Assembly (NCBI GenBank): GCA_026260175.1
Contig: JAKCWW010001795.1
Coordinates: 1-30,439 of the forward strand
Direction of reading: 5' to 3'
From: Reticulitermes lucifugus
Lineage: Eukaryota; Arthropoda; Insecta; Blattodea; Rhinotermitidae
Length of the DNA: 30,439 nucleotides
Below are positions 10,680 to 20,654 of this stretch, piece by piece; position 1 is the first letter of the stretch, and every line of letters begins with the position of its first letter. Both the position numbers and the translations under genes were made by a program. A model generated the notes under the pieces. It was not told where the DNA came from and did no database searches. It was given only the letters and a program-made list of their open reading frames with translations.

Positions 10680-11070
10680 AGATATACACGTAGAAAAGTA
10701 AACATGGAAAGAAATAGTTCTGAGGACAAAGACAAAGAAAAATATGGAAAAGAAGTACCTCTTTGAATTTTTATAGAAGAGGGACTAAGAAATTGTAGAG
10801 GAAATACTATCTTTTATATTACTAGAAAGAGGGTCGAAAATGCACAGTGATGTGGATATAAAAGGGGATGGAAATTGTAAAGAAAGGTAAAAGGAAAATA
10901 TGAAAGACTGGCATTATTACAATGCAAAGAACTGGAATAGAAATTCCGGAAACGGAATAAATAAAAGGTGACAGTAAAATTGTGAAAAGAGGCTGTTTGA
11001 GGACAAAATGTCGAGGAAGTTAAGCATAAGAGAAGAAGCAGCACAGGAATGGATACAACGGCATTACTTG
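10680..11070. repeat. Purine-rich tract
   Basis: About 390 bases biased to A and G on the plus strand (AAGAAAAATATGGAAAAGAA-like sequence), opposite in polarity to the tract at 4106-4500. The minus-strand open frame at 10814-11080 is Leu/Phe/Ser-rich for that reason and is not supported as a gene. Confidence 0.5.
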
Positions 11071-11681
11071 CACCTATCATTTCATATTGTTACGGTGGTG
11101 AATTGAAGAAGGGTGCAATGAGCGGGGTACGTAGCACGCGTGGAGTAAATGAGATATACATTCAGTATTTTGGTAAAACGTCTGAAGCAAGAGCCTTAAC
11201 TTGCGGTGCCTAAATTAGAGTATTCGATATCTTTGCTACGTTCTAGGCGAAATTTTGGCTGAAGATTTTTGTATAAGGATTTAACATTGTGTCAGTCTTT
11301 CTGCCTTTCATTTTATCATCATGATTAAGAAAACGTTCTTTAGCTATTGACTGTGTATAACTTTTAAATTTTTCACCATTTTTACAGCCAACTTAAAAGT
11401 TAAAATCTTTCCTCACATATAACTTAGTCCTTGCCTGTTATAATGACAAGTAAAGTAATTCTGTACAAGGAAATAATTACTCTTCTTTCTGAGAATCATT
11501 CCAAACAATTAATTGCAGAGTTTATTAATGTCACAGCAGATGGTGTATATGCCTACGATGGGACTTGGAAGAGTTAATATGCGTTCTGTTGAAGGCACTT
11601 GAACGTGCTGGATTTTTCCATGGGAGGCTGGGATACGTTTGTTGTCCTAGCAAATTTAACGTCTGTAAAGCCACAACCACG
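11071..11681. other. Non-coding stretch, nothing recognised
   Basis: No recognisable coding, RNA or repeat signal. Confidence 0.35.
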
Positions 11682-11790
11682 TACTACTATTACTACTAAT
11701 ACTACCACGATTACAAACAAGAGTACTGCAATTACTGTTACTACTTCTATCATTGTCACTACTACTACTACTACTACCACTATTAATAAA
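11682..11790. repeat. Degenerate ACT trinucleotide microsatellite
   Basis: ACT/ATT triplets, purest at 11758-11780. Open frames on both strands through it (11574-11943) owe their Thr, Val and Ser runs to the repeat. Confidence 0.8.
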
Positions 11791-11999
11791 ACTAATATTA
11801 ATATTACTCAACTTAAAACACCATTTTCGAAACCTAGTCGTGGTTACGATAATAATATTAAAATGAATCTTAACGTGTCTTACAAGTAACAGACCGCACA
11901 CCAGAATCGTTTCTGACTTAAGTTGTATTATTTCTGTACCCAAGGGCCCGAATATTAGTTAACGGAACCGGTAAGCACAGTGTCAACGTGTCCGGAAGT

Positions 12000-12010
12000 T
12001 TCTGGATGTA
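12000..12010. repeat. Target-site duplication, left copy
   Basis: TTCTGGATGTA recurs at 12342-12352. With one mismatch the match extends outward to about 15 bases (AAGTTTCTGG versus AAGGTTCTGG). Confidence 0.75.
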
Positions 12011-12341
12011 AAGCAATCCCATTACAGGCCTGGACAGGCCCTGAGGGTTCCAGGAGGTTGAGGCTCCCNNNNNNNNNNNNNNNNNNNNNNNNNNNNNNNN
12101 NNNNNNNNNNNNNNNNNNNNNNNNNNNNNNNNNNNNNNNNNNNNNNNNNNNNNNNNNNNNNNNNNNNNNNNNNNNNNNNNNNNNNNNNNNNNNNNNNNNN
12201 NNNNNNNNNNNNNNNNNNNNNNNNNNNNNNNNNNNNNNNNNNNNNNNNNNNNNNNNNAATGACACCATCGGGAATCGAACCCGCGGCGTTCCGGTTTGTA
12301 GCGTAGTGCCTCAACCAACTACGCCACCGCGCGCCCCAAGG
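12011..12341 (-). mobile_element. tRNA-derived SINE interrupted by an assembly gap, minus strand
   Basis: The minus strand carries the A box TGGCGTAGTTGG (complement of 12315-12326) and the B box GGGTTCGATTCCC (complement of 12270-12282), then GATGGTGTCATT up to the gap. Beyond the gap it resumes GGGAGCCTCAACC...TGGAACCCTCAGG...AGGCCTGTAATGGGATTGC. Both halves match the SINE at 22181-22518, including its 3' end AGGCCTGTAATGAGATAGC. An 11-bp duplication flanks the element, so this is one insertion with its middle missing from the assembly, not two fragments. Open frames spanning the N run are artefacts. Confidence 0.85.
12069..12257. other. Assembly gap, 189 N
   Basis: A run of undetermined bases inside a SINE. 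The corresponding interior of the related copy (about 22253-22402) is near 150 bases, so the stated gap length is plausible and the missing sequence should be SINE body. Confidence 0.98.
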
Positions 12342-12352
12342 TTCTGGATGTA

Positions 12353-12725
12353 CTCTCTTTAAATTACGGGGCAATTGCTAACAGTGAGATTTCTCATGGA
12401 TTCCGAGTGTCTGTAAGTTTGTAGAGTTTACGGGAGCAGGTCAGCACCGATCCTTCGACAAAAGTCGTGAATGAGGTGTAGGGCACGTAAGATCTACACG
12501 CCATCTTCATTTGCGACTATTTATTTTAGGAAAACCACTGAATTTTGCATTAGCCATCGTACCACCTTATAGTGATATACTTTGCTAATCATCCAGTTCG
12601 ATTACTACTGTTTATTCACCTATCGCCTAATGGTATTACATTTGTTCTCGTGAGAAGTGGCTTTTTGAAAAAAGCCTTGCTGAACATTGAAGTCTCTATG
12701 AGATGTTATATCATGTCGACGGGTA
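12353..12725. other. Non-coding stretch, nothing recognised
   Basis: No element or coding signal recognised. Confidence 0.35.
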
Positions 12726-12840
12726 AATAGTTACGGACGTTTCGACGGATTGTAGTACCTTCATATCCACTGTCAGATAGTCCAACAAAAGGACTATGAC
12801 TAAGACGAAGGCACTACGATCCTTCGACACTGGTAACAAT
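12726..12840. repeat. Imperfect inverted repeat with TCGAAAC-type arms
   Basis: The arms 12726-12783 and 12790-12840 are imperfect reverse complements around a loop near AACAAA. The inner stem ATAGTCC/GGACTAT is perfect, and TCGACGGATTGTAGTACCTTC (12742-12762) matches the complement of the right arm (12810-12835) at about 18 of 21 positions. On its outward strand the left arm reads ATCCGTCGAAACGTCCGTAAC and the right arm ATCCTTCGACACTGGTAAC. It may be the end-joined remnant of a fold-back or Penelope-like element. The identity is not established. Confidence 0.6.
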
Positions 12841-13052
12841 TTACAGAGGAACGACTTAATATTCGAAAAGACTTCATTTACTGTATATTACTGAAATTAG
12901 GTAGTTTATTGAAATTTAATCCACATCATTTAAATGGTAAGGAAATATCTCGTTATTGTTCTCACGATGGGAATTTGGAAGCTATTTACGAGTATCTATT
13001 TGATATCTTTACATCTCTCTTCTCGTATACATTTTGCACCCTATACATAATT

Positions 13053-13070
13053 TTATATATATATATATAT
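13053..13070. repeat. AT dinucleotide microsatellite
   Basis: Uninterrupted alternating TA for 18 bases. Confidence 0.9.
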
Positions 13071-13104
13071 GCAATGATATAAGCACGTACTACATTTTTC
13101 TTTG

Positions 13105-13160
13105 CGTTTGTTGTGACAACTTAATAATGGCTCTTCCTGGGCCGAAACATGTTGTAACTT
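13105..13160 (+). repeat. GAAACATGT-core repeat fragment
   Basis: ATGGCTCTTCCTGGGCCGAAACATGTT resembles the plus arm at 27972-28058 (ATGGCTTTTCTAAAAGTCGAAACATGT). Two short complementary strings flank a small loop just before the GAAAC, as in that copy. Probably a fragment of the same family; limits are arbitrary. Confidence 0.4.
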
Positions 13161-13730
13161 TGATATAGGAGAGACTATTAGGGGTTGCCACTAAACACAG
13201 TGTATTTCTAAAAAATATTACTTGTTTACCGTTTAACACAACTTCATTCATATTAATGTTAATTAGTCATATTAATAATTAATTAAATAATTAATGTTTC
13301 AACAATTCATGATCATCGTCAGGACATCCAGCGCCATAAAGAGAAGAAATATCGCAATTGCATTAAAACATGTTTTAAGTAAGCTTAGATCTCAATCTAA
13401 CAATTTACATAGTACATGTTGCTTGCCATTCTATTACTACTAACAGAGATTGTTAATAAAATGTAACATACTAACAATCATGTTAAAGTTTTTATATCAA
13501 TATTAAGGAGTTTTAACAATTATATTATAATCTTTCTTTATTAATATGAATAATTAAAATTAGTATAAATAAAGTTGTATTGACAGTTAACAAGCACATT
13601 TATGTAGCCTTGTGTAACACAAAGGTATGCATAACATTAACTACACAGTGTATTTGTTGGTTTGATAAAACTATTAAGATTCAATTATAAATAAACTATA
13701 AAATTATGCAACACTCTAAGATTTATCTCA
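13161..13730. other. Very AT-rich stretch
   Basis: ACACAGTGTATTT occurs twice in direct orientation (about 13196-13208 and 13644-13656), about 450 bases apart, bracketing AT-rich sequence with many ATTAAT strings. This could bound an unrecognised element but may equally be chance. No coding signal. Confidence 0.35.
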
Positions 13731-13985
13731 TTATTTATTTATTTATTTAACATCTCTGTCAGTTACTCAGACTGTACAGCGTTCAATGATCAGATGGTAA
13801 GAATCTGGAAGGAGGCGGTCATTTTACAATTTAAGTCTCTATCCCGATATTTTCCTGGAGGTACTGAGGAAAACCACAAAAATCACTCAGTAAATGCTGC
13901 GTCTCTGCCGAAATTCGGACTGCACAGCTCTCGAAGCCTTATAACTTCAACATAACATAAGTTCAATAGGATTAAATCTCTCAAA
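13731..13985 (-). mobile_element. SINE/retroposon 3' part, minus strand
   Basis: The minus strand contains GTGGTTTTCCTCAGTACCTCC followed by GGAAAATATCGGGATAGAG and ends in an (AAAT)n tail (plus-strand TTATTTAT at 13731-13750). This corresponds to the shared 3' body of tRNA-derived arthropod SINEs (consensus recalled roughly as GTGGTTTTCC...CCGGGATGGTACC), and GGTTTTCC also occurs in the SINE at 20955. No tRNA-like head is visible at the right, so the copy is 5'-truncated. Confidence 0.55.
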
Positions 13986-15034
13986 AATCGGTAGTTATTG
14001 AGCCACTCAAGAAAATTATTTATTGAACCTAACGTTTCCATACCATATTCATAACAGCCTGCCAGTCCGCTATGTTCTCTGACAGATAAATATATCCGGC
14101 GTCATCGTACATTATTTCTGTATTATTCGTTTTAATATTGTGTTCACATACACATGTTGATATTGGCAGTGCTTTTATGGTTAACACTTGTCGGCACTTT
14201 GTACCGTTTTAGTTTTGTAGACGGAACGTATAAGACACAGGAAGATGTGCGACTTTCAAAAGTTCTGCCCTTATGCAGTAATTGTTTGCAGCTACAAGCA
14301 CTGGCTGAACAAAGCAATAGGTATATTTCCGATGTGATCTCTTTCCCTATATTCTGAATTCTCTTGTAAAGATTTCTTATACATTTCACCGATTCATTCT
14401 GTATGTAAAGGTATATCCATTGGTCATTTAAACAGCAACATAAGATCATTGACTAAGGGAAAAAGCAGTTTGATTCTTAGGACAAACACGAGGAGGTTAT
14501 TTGTCTGCTTTAGAGATTTAGCCGTTGTGTCATAGCTGCATACCATTAGTGCGTAAAGCAAGAGAAAGGATCCGTTTAAATGTTGCTCCGAACTTGGCTA
14601 GGTTCCGGACACCGGAACTCCAGGGCTAGTTACATACAAAGAGCAAGTCACGGCCAAATATTGGGCATCCTGCTTAACGAGAATTAACGATTTCAGGAAA
14701 CATCCTGGCGCTCTGTTCTCTGCATATCAGGATTTCCGTCCCTCCGCGGACCTCGCAAGTCGGCTCTTCCCGACCGTCCTGATATCTCAGAAATGGAGCT
14801 GGAAGACCGAAATTCAATTCCCGGCATTCTTCAAAACTGTGTCCATGGCGGTTCTGGAGTCCACACCTTAGGCTGTTCACTCAGTCCTCAGAAGATAAAA
14901 CCAGAAAATTTCTCCGACATTTTGCTACTCATTTACTAACCTACAAAGTATTATAACACGAGGACCACAATATGGAAAGATTGAGGGCTTTAAAAGCAGT
15001 TTGCTTTGAACACTTTAACCTAATTTTGATGAAG
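13986..15034. other. Non-coding stretch with one GC-richer segment
   Basis: The part at about 14580-14890 is GC-richer than its surroundings and contains ATTCAATTCCCGGC (about 14814-14827), which loosely resembles a B box. I could not recognise a repeat family. Open frames on both strands at 14144-14449 overlap each other and have no recognisable content. Confidence 0.35.
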
Positions 15035-15047
15035 TAACATGGGGATG
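15035..15047. repeat. Target-site duplication, left copy
   Basis: TAACATGGGGATG, repeated exactly at 15292-15304. The last bases may belong to the SINE head by chance, so the true duplication could be 11-13 bp. Confidence 0.75.
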
Positions 15048-15291
15048 GCGCGGTCTAAGTTGTGGGTCTACGGCCGCTCGCTTGCTGGGATTGTGGGTTC
15101 GAATCCCGCCGGGGCCCTGGATCTCTGTCCCTTTGGCTGTTGTGTGTTGTCAGGTAGAGGTCTCTGCGAAGGGCTGGTGACTCGTCCAGAGGAGTCCTAC
15201 CGAGTGTGGTGTGTCCAATTGAGTGTGATCGTGAAGCGTCGATAATGAGGAGACCCTGACCCTGCAGGGGCTGTTGCGCCATGGAAATGAC
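15048..15291 (+). mobile_element. tRNA-derived SINE (CCGATCCC-headed family), plus strand
   Basis: A-box-like sequence TGGCGCGGTCTAAG overlaps the left junction (15046-15059) and a perfect B box GGGTTCGAATCCC lies at 15095-15107. The body matches the copies at 9600-9858 and 29800-29993 (TTGTCAGGTAGAGGTCTCTGC, AGGAGTCCTACCGAG, GTGATCGTGAAGC). The 5' end lacks the CCGATCCCGGTGGCC start seen in those copies, so it is slightly truncated. An exact flanking duplication supports a single insertion. The open frames on both strands through it are not genes. Confidence 0.88.
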
Positions 15292-15304
15292 TAACATGGG
15301 GATG
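15292..15304. repeat. Target-site duplication, right copy
   Basis: TAACATGGGGATG, identical to 15035-15047. Confidence 0.75.
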
Positions 15305-15600
15305 AAAAATTTGCATAGAATGGTGAAGTCAAGGAGGATAAGACTAGAGGTATACGGAGGGGGTAATACATGCATATGTCTATGTATTTTGATAAAAGAA
15401 AGTTAAGGGAAAATCTAACGTGGAGGACATAAGCGCAGATGGAAGTATAATATTAAGTATTTATTAAATAATTACTGAAATTGTGTGGAATAGTTTCATT
15501 TGGCACAGGATGAGAAAGATTGTTTCATAAATGGAGCGAATTTATTGAAGGGCTAAGCTACTATTAGCTCCTCAAGAAGGACCCTCCTGCTTGCAGTAAT
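15305..15600 (+). mobile_element. LINE 3' end, third copy (heavily decayed)
   Basis: RMVKSRRIRLEVYGGGNTCI is readable from about 15317, matching RMIKSRR.RWAGHVARMGEKRNAYRI of the copies at 465 and 2660. Further on, GGACATAAGCGCAGATGGAAG (about 15425-15445) corresponds to the GRPRRRWK-coding stretch, and the segment ends CTCAAGAAGGACCCTCCTG, similar to CCCAGAAAGGACTCTGTTC after the first copy's stop. Stops and indels throughout. It begins right after the duplication of the neighbouring SINE. Confidence 0.6.
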
Positions 15601-16499
15601 AGTAATAACAATTTTGATAACAATATTCACAAAAATTATTCTTAGGTTTAAATTCTACTCTCTGGCGACACACAGGAAGTGGTGAATTTGACTGTATATG
15701 GGCACCATAAAGAAGTGAGTTAGGCTACGGCTGTGTGGTGAAGAGAGGACTTAACAAACATACCGACATTTTTACTGTGGCTGTTATGTCGATAGTCAGC
15801 TGGAACTGGCGGTCAGTGTCAGAAAACCATGACACATAAATTGCGTTTAAAATATAGCGATTGAAAAAAGCAGTAAATTATGTTTCCAATGTTTGTGAGC
15901 AGATAGGATTATACCTCACCGCTCTGAGCCAAAGTTAAATTACTCGATACTATTTTATGCCGATCCTGAATAAGTAGTTTGTTCGAATTCCTTCTGGCAG
16001 CTTCGAAAGGGCGTCAGACATACAGGACCACGAACTTTCTTTTGTGTATTCATTTCATGTAGCTTGTACAAAGAACATGTGAATTCCCTTCCCTACAGAG
16101 ACGGTGGGAAGATTAATATTACCTACTCCAAAATTTTCAGGTACAATAATTAGATATTGTATGATTGGTTTCAGCTAACAACAATGTCACTTGGATATTT
16201 AAATAAATAATTTACTCTGCACAATTTTTAAACATAGTTGAAAATGGCACGCCTAATAATTATAGTCGGGTTACACGTCACTGAAAAGTTGAAGTAAAAA
16301 TCTTCAGGGAACGCAGTGTAATAAATTGGGAATTATCAACTTTGAAGCTGTTTTTAGTAATATACTTAAATGTCAAATATCTTAAAGATGTTAAGATTTT
16401 ATATTGACAAGCAATATGTCTTATTTAATAATCACAGTTTGAGATCTCAGTCTAACAACACATAAATTAACGTGCAATTGTAATTTATTTTTATGCTGT
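15601..16499. other. Non-coding stretch, nothing recognised
   Basis: GAGATCTCAGTCTAACAA at about 16441-16458 loosely resembles AGATCTCAATCTAACAA at about 13388-13404, a short similarity I could not extend. Nothing else. Confidence 0.35.
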
Positions 16500-16580
16500 G
16501 AAATGACCTGCAGAGGACGAAATGACCTGCAGAGGACGAAATGACCTGTAGAGGACGAAATGACCTGCAGAGGAAGAAAT
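16500..16580. repeat. 19-bp tandem repeat, about 4.2 copies
   Basis: The unit GAAATGACCTGCAGAGGAC starts at 16500, 16519, 16538 and 16557. Copy 3 has one change (CTGTAG) and copy 4 one change at the end (GGAA). Most units hold CTGCAG. The period is not a multiple of three, so the open frame read through it on the minus strand (16447-16692) is not protein repeats. Confidence 0.95.
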
Positions 16581-17955
16581 CTTGGTCGAAATATATTGTC
16601 CTATAATATGAAGATCTGACAGCAATGTCAATCGGTAAATAATTGTGTTGATGGTGATTAAGTACTACTTTGGAACATTGAAACCCAAGCACTAATTATT
16701 CTAACAGCTGTGTTAAAAATTACTCGAAGTTAAGACGAACTGAGCTTGCAGATAATCTGGCAAAATGTATATAGTTAGAGAGTGATTTTGAGATTGGATC
16801 GATTGACTTTATGGCACTAAATAACGGGACTGATTGCTCACTCTTGCTAAGTTTAAATTCTGTAAAATTTAAATCGGTCTATTCCAGGCCATGCATAGGT
16901 TCCGTTCACCTGAGTAACGCGTTTAATGCAGGGTTTGTACTGACGCACCTACTGTCCCTTTCATAAACATTTTATTGACAACGAGCTCACAAAATATTAA
17001 AAGACAAATAACCTCGCAGCATCCGTCAATAAAACATAGGAAGGAAACTCCTGTCACACTATAATTGGCTCTTACTGCTCCAGTATTCCGCCAAGTGTCG
17101 CCTGTTCACTATTGGTGCTGAATAGAGACTTGAAATTCAAAGACAAAGTGGGCCTAGTTTTTCAGATCTTTACTATAATAATGGGTATCTTACCTCACAG
17201 AATTCGACATTCGGGAATGTATAGATATTTCTGTTGAATGCTTAGTGACATTCATGGAAATAACAAGCGAGTGTCGGTTTCAGAATCTCTCTTGAAGAAA
17301 TACACAGTTCCTTTAGGGCTGACTTTCTTTTGATATGGGAGCTCAAACACAAATTACAGGGATATGGAAAACACACAGAGCTTTCTGCTTTTAAAAGAGC
17401 CTCCTACCTCTTTACGGTATTCGATTTTGTATGGATATAAAATAAACTTTTTTAAAGCATGGGACAATTTTTAATGAAGAGGGAATTTTGCGTCTAGTTT
17501 TTGAAAGCATTGTACAAGACTTGTTAGAGGTCCCGGTAGAGAAACAGACGGATATTATTCACGAATGGGCTTATCAATGGGGCTGTGTATAGTGCTCGAA
17601 AATCACAGCGATTTCCACTTTTTAATTGTGATAGAACACCAGGTCAACAGAAGGAGACAGGACTGTTGTTTAACACACTGGCTTCAGAGCTCTCAACGCT
17701 GTTTTGAGTTTAACGGAAACCATATTCCGTGCAATAGATTGATTATACAGTATTTGATCCGAAAAACGGCAAAATCAACAATAAATAATAATTAGTCATT
17801 TACGTTCCTTCTATATGTTTCGATCTCTACAAGGTCATGACATCTTTGACAGAATTTGCTGTACTTGTATTTCTTTATATATATCTCCCTAAAGATGACC
17901 TCCAATGCCGGACGCTGCAAAGAGGGGAACTGATATTAGGGTTACATAATAACAG
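16581..17955. other. Non-coding stretch, nothing recognised
   Basis: No recognisable gene, RNA or repeat. The open frame at 17565-17795 shows no family motif. Confidence 0.35.
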
Positions 17956-17980
17956 CAATAATAATAATAATAATAATAAG
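17956..17980. repeat. AAT trinucleotide microsatellite
   Basis: Eight or so AAT/ATA triplets. The sequence just before (about 17893-17945) may be the end of an old retroposon for which this is the tail, but I could not identify it. Confidence 0.8.
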
Positions 17981-18950
17981 TTTTCTGAAAACGTGAGAAG
18001 TGTAAATTGTTATGAAGCTCCTGTACTTTGGAGTTGGTTAGCTACTTCGTAGAACTTAAAAGCCCAGTGGACACTTCAGTTACCATCATTTTTAACACTA
18101 AAAAATTCTACATTCTGCTACAGATTGTATGCCTATGTTTTGTGTGGATCTCAGAAATGAACGATTATTTCTGTGTACAGCATTAAAGAATTGGTTTATT
18201 TTATCGGAGACGGTGTGTGTTTACTGCGCGGTACGAACTGAACCTTTAAATAGAATTCAAGGTATTATTTTTCCTTAAAGTTTTAATTGCTCTATCTCTT
18301 ATAAATGAAGATAATTAATAAATTATCTTATTAATTCTAAAAGTATATTTGCTGTCGTAATTGGTCTAGATGATTAAAAGGCATCACGAGTGTATTTAAC
18401 CAACCTGCTGGGTGCTCAACATTTGACCGAGAGCATGTCCTTACAAGATGTTCCACTTTTCCTCTTTGAGTAAAGAAAGCATACTTATGAACCTGTAAAA
18501 CACGTTTCCCACATGTTCTGCCCTTTGTGTGAGGATTACCTCGCCAATTCTGAGGCCAGCCGAGACTCTGTACGCCCGTGCTATGGCACTTCCCCAAGAC
18601 ACACTCATGCAATCAATCACAGGAGTCAACCATGTAGAATTTTGTTACATTCCTTGCAAGGGTGTTAAAAATGGGAGGAAATAAGAATAACAAAATGGCT
18701 AGTGTCTAAAGCGGGTTTAGGAATGTTTTGGAAAAACTGTCAGCCAGAGAAAATTAGTTTAATATAGTCCGGGCTCTCACTCTGGTTCTTCCTTACGAAC
18801 GACGCCCAAGGTGCGAACATTTGTCCATATTTGTCGTGAACGCCATGAGGCAAGTTATAAGACTTTGAAAGAGAGGTTTTTATGAAGAAATAATTTTATT
18901 GATGGTAACATATTTTATGCTTTCCGCCATTTCCTGTGTTTCCCAAGTGA
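17981..18950. other. Non-coding stretch, nothing certain
   Basis: Two overlapping minus-strand open frames (18337-18612 and 18441-18629) have fairly even amino-acid composition and may be an old transposon fragment, but neither matches a family I recognise. Confidence 0.3.
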
Positions 18951-19010
18951 GCGAATGAGTGCGTGCGTGAGTGAGTGAGTGCGTGAGTAAGTGATTGCGC
19001 GAGTGAGATT
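18951..19010. repeat. Degenerate GTGA tetranucleotide repeat
   Basis: GAGTGA/GCGTGA/GTGAGT units over about 60 bases with many substitutions. Confidence 0.75.
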
Positions 19011-19163
19011 GCTACTTCAAAAGCCAACTCCCGATAGACGAGAAAATCTTAGACGCCAGAATAATGTTTCGGTTGCCCTTGGCACCCAGTCTGCTCCATT
19101 CTTCAGGAGTCTACAGATGAGATTGGAAGAATTAGTGTTATCAATCGAGATGTGTCTGTTCGA

Positions 19164-19164
19164 A

Positions 19165-19204
<40 letters not shown>
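19164..19204. repeat. Compound CA/TA microsatellite
   Basis: (CA)n at about 19164-19176 followed directly by (TA)n at 19177-19204. Confidence 0.92.
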
Positions 19205-19559
19205 TGAAAATATTGATGACACATAAGGCTGGATATTGACAACAGAACGTATGAATAATGATAATTTCATTTCGAGGCATTTCCATCATCATTATTAAGA
19301 GTTGATAAAGAAAAACATTTTTGTACGAGTTTTTATTACATGATTAGCTGGAACGTATGGTAACAGATTTTGAAGATGCGAATTAAATTGAACTGGCTAA
19401 AATTGTATCCAAATGTGGGACTTTTAAACATCTTAATTAAACTTCAAGGTCCACAAGCAGAGAATTTATTCATCAGATGATTAAAGGTTGATCAATTCCT
19501 AAGTTACGTAGTGACACTAAGTGAAGATTGTGTTATATGACGTATTTGTCAGTTGCTAA

Positions 19560-19750
19560 CTTTATATAAAGTTGGTGATAAATGAAAGAGTGTGGAGCGT
19601 TGGTAGAATGATACTGACACAGGGAAAGAGGGATGCTCGGACAGAAACGTATGTTAGTGCCACTTTCTGCAGCACAAAACTCACGTAGATTGGCCTGGGA
19701 TTGAATTAGGGCCTTCACAGTTTAGTGATAAAATATCGACTACAAAACAT
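19560..19750 (-). mobile_element. tRNA-derived SINE, decayed, minus strand
   Basis: The minus strand reads AACTGTGAAGGCCCTAATTC and AATCCCAGGCC, then GTGAGTTTTGTGCTGCAGAAA and GTGGCACTAAC. This lines up with the SINE at 20955 (AACCGCAAAGGCCCGGGTTC, AATCCCGGG, GTGGGTTTTGTGGTGGACAAA, GTGGCACTGGG). The B box (complement of about 19697-19709) has lost its GG start. An old copy; both ends are approximate and no duplication was found. Confidence 0.6.
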
Positions 19751-20300
19751 TGAGGATCTAATCAAATTGGATCTTATCATAAACGGTAATAACAGAAGAG
19801 CCTATTTGAAAATATTTTCACATTATTTTTTTGGAAATACTGAGACAAACTACGGAAAGCACAGTCGTGGTAGTCGGTATCTTAGGGAATTAAAATTTAA
19901 GGCTTTGTTGCTGTGTTCCAGGTAAATAACCTGTTACATATAATTTTTAACCCTTACGTACGAACCGGGATTCAGTTCTTCATTATAAGCCTCAACAGTT
20001 TCACCACTTCACTGCCCGTAGACTTGAGCGCTCGTCTCGTCTAGTGGAAATGAGTTGAATAAACAGCTCTTGTTATTTTACCGCCCTTCTCTATTTCCGG
20101 AACCAGACCATTAATTGGGCTTGGTAGTGTCTTTAGTGGAATGAGACCGAGGGAATAATCAATTATCTACGTCATCAAAACAGTTAACTCTAACCGAATG
20201 GGCAAGAGAACAACCTATTAGCAGAGTCAATACGTGTAAAACGCTTCAATTGTCTGTGCTTTTCATGCTAATTTGGAATAAGTGCATTCTTATAAGGTAC
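19751..20300. other. Non-coding stretch, nothing recognised
   Basis: No element or coding signal recognised. Confidence 0.35.
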
Positions 20301-20317
20301 GTCTGTCTGTCTGTCTG
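20301..20317. repeat. TCTG tetranucleotide repeat
   Basis: Four GTCT units in tandem. Confidence 0.8.
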
Positions 20318-20654
20318 GGTAGAGAGAGCTAATGCTAACTGTTAAAGACAGAATTCTTACTGGTGACCTAGTGTCAATTTTTATAATGAGTAGACAAATG
20401 CACGTGTGATCATTCTGTTGCAGCCGATAAAAATGATTTGTGGTTGCTGATGGATTTTGTCTTGATTGCGTGACATTTTTCTGAAGGTAATCAAAGCAAA
20501 TATCAGTCAGGCTATGTGGTGTCGTCTGAGTTCCGAACCAGGCACGCCCTGAATACAAAGCTAGTCGGTGCCCGTGAAGCTGAGATACTCATCTTTTTCT
20601 CTCTATTCATCCTTACACCCCTATTTGTCTGCTTTGCTCTGTGCCTACTTCTCT

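Noticed and set aside
11918-12374. Open frames of over 100 codons crossing the N run
   Set aside because: They exist only because N codons cannot be stops; the sequence on both sides is SINE.
16500-16580. CRISPR-like regular repeats
   Set aside because: Units are directly adjacent with no spacers and the context is eukaryotic.
18337-18629. Two overlapping minus-strand frames with protein-like composition
   Set aside because: Frames overlap, neither has a recognisable motif, and no splice or promoter signal links them to a gene; kept only as a note on that stretch.
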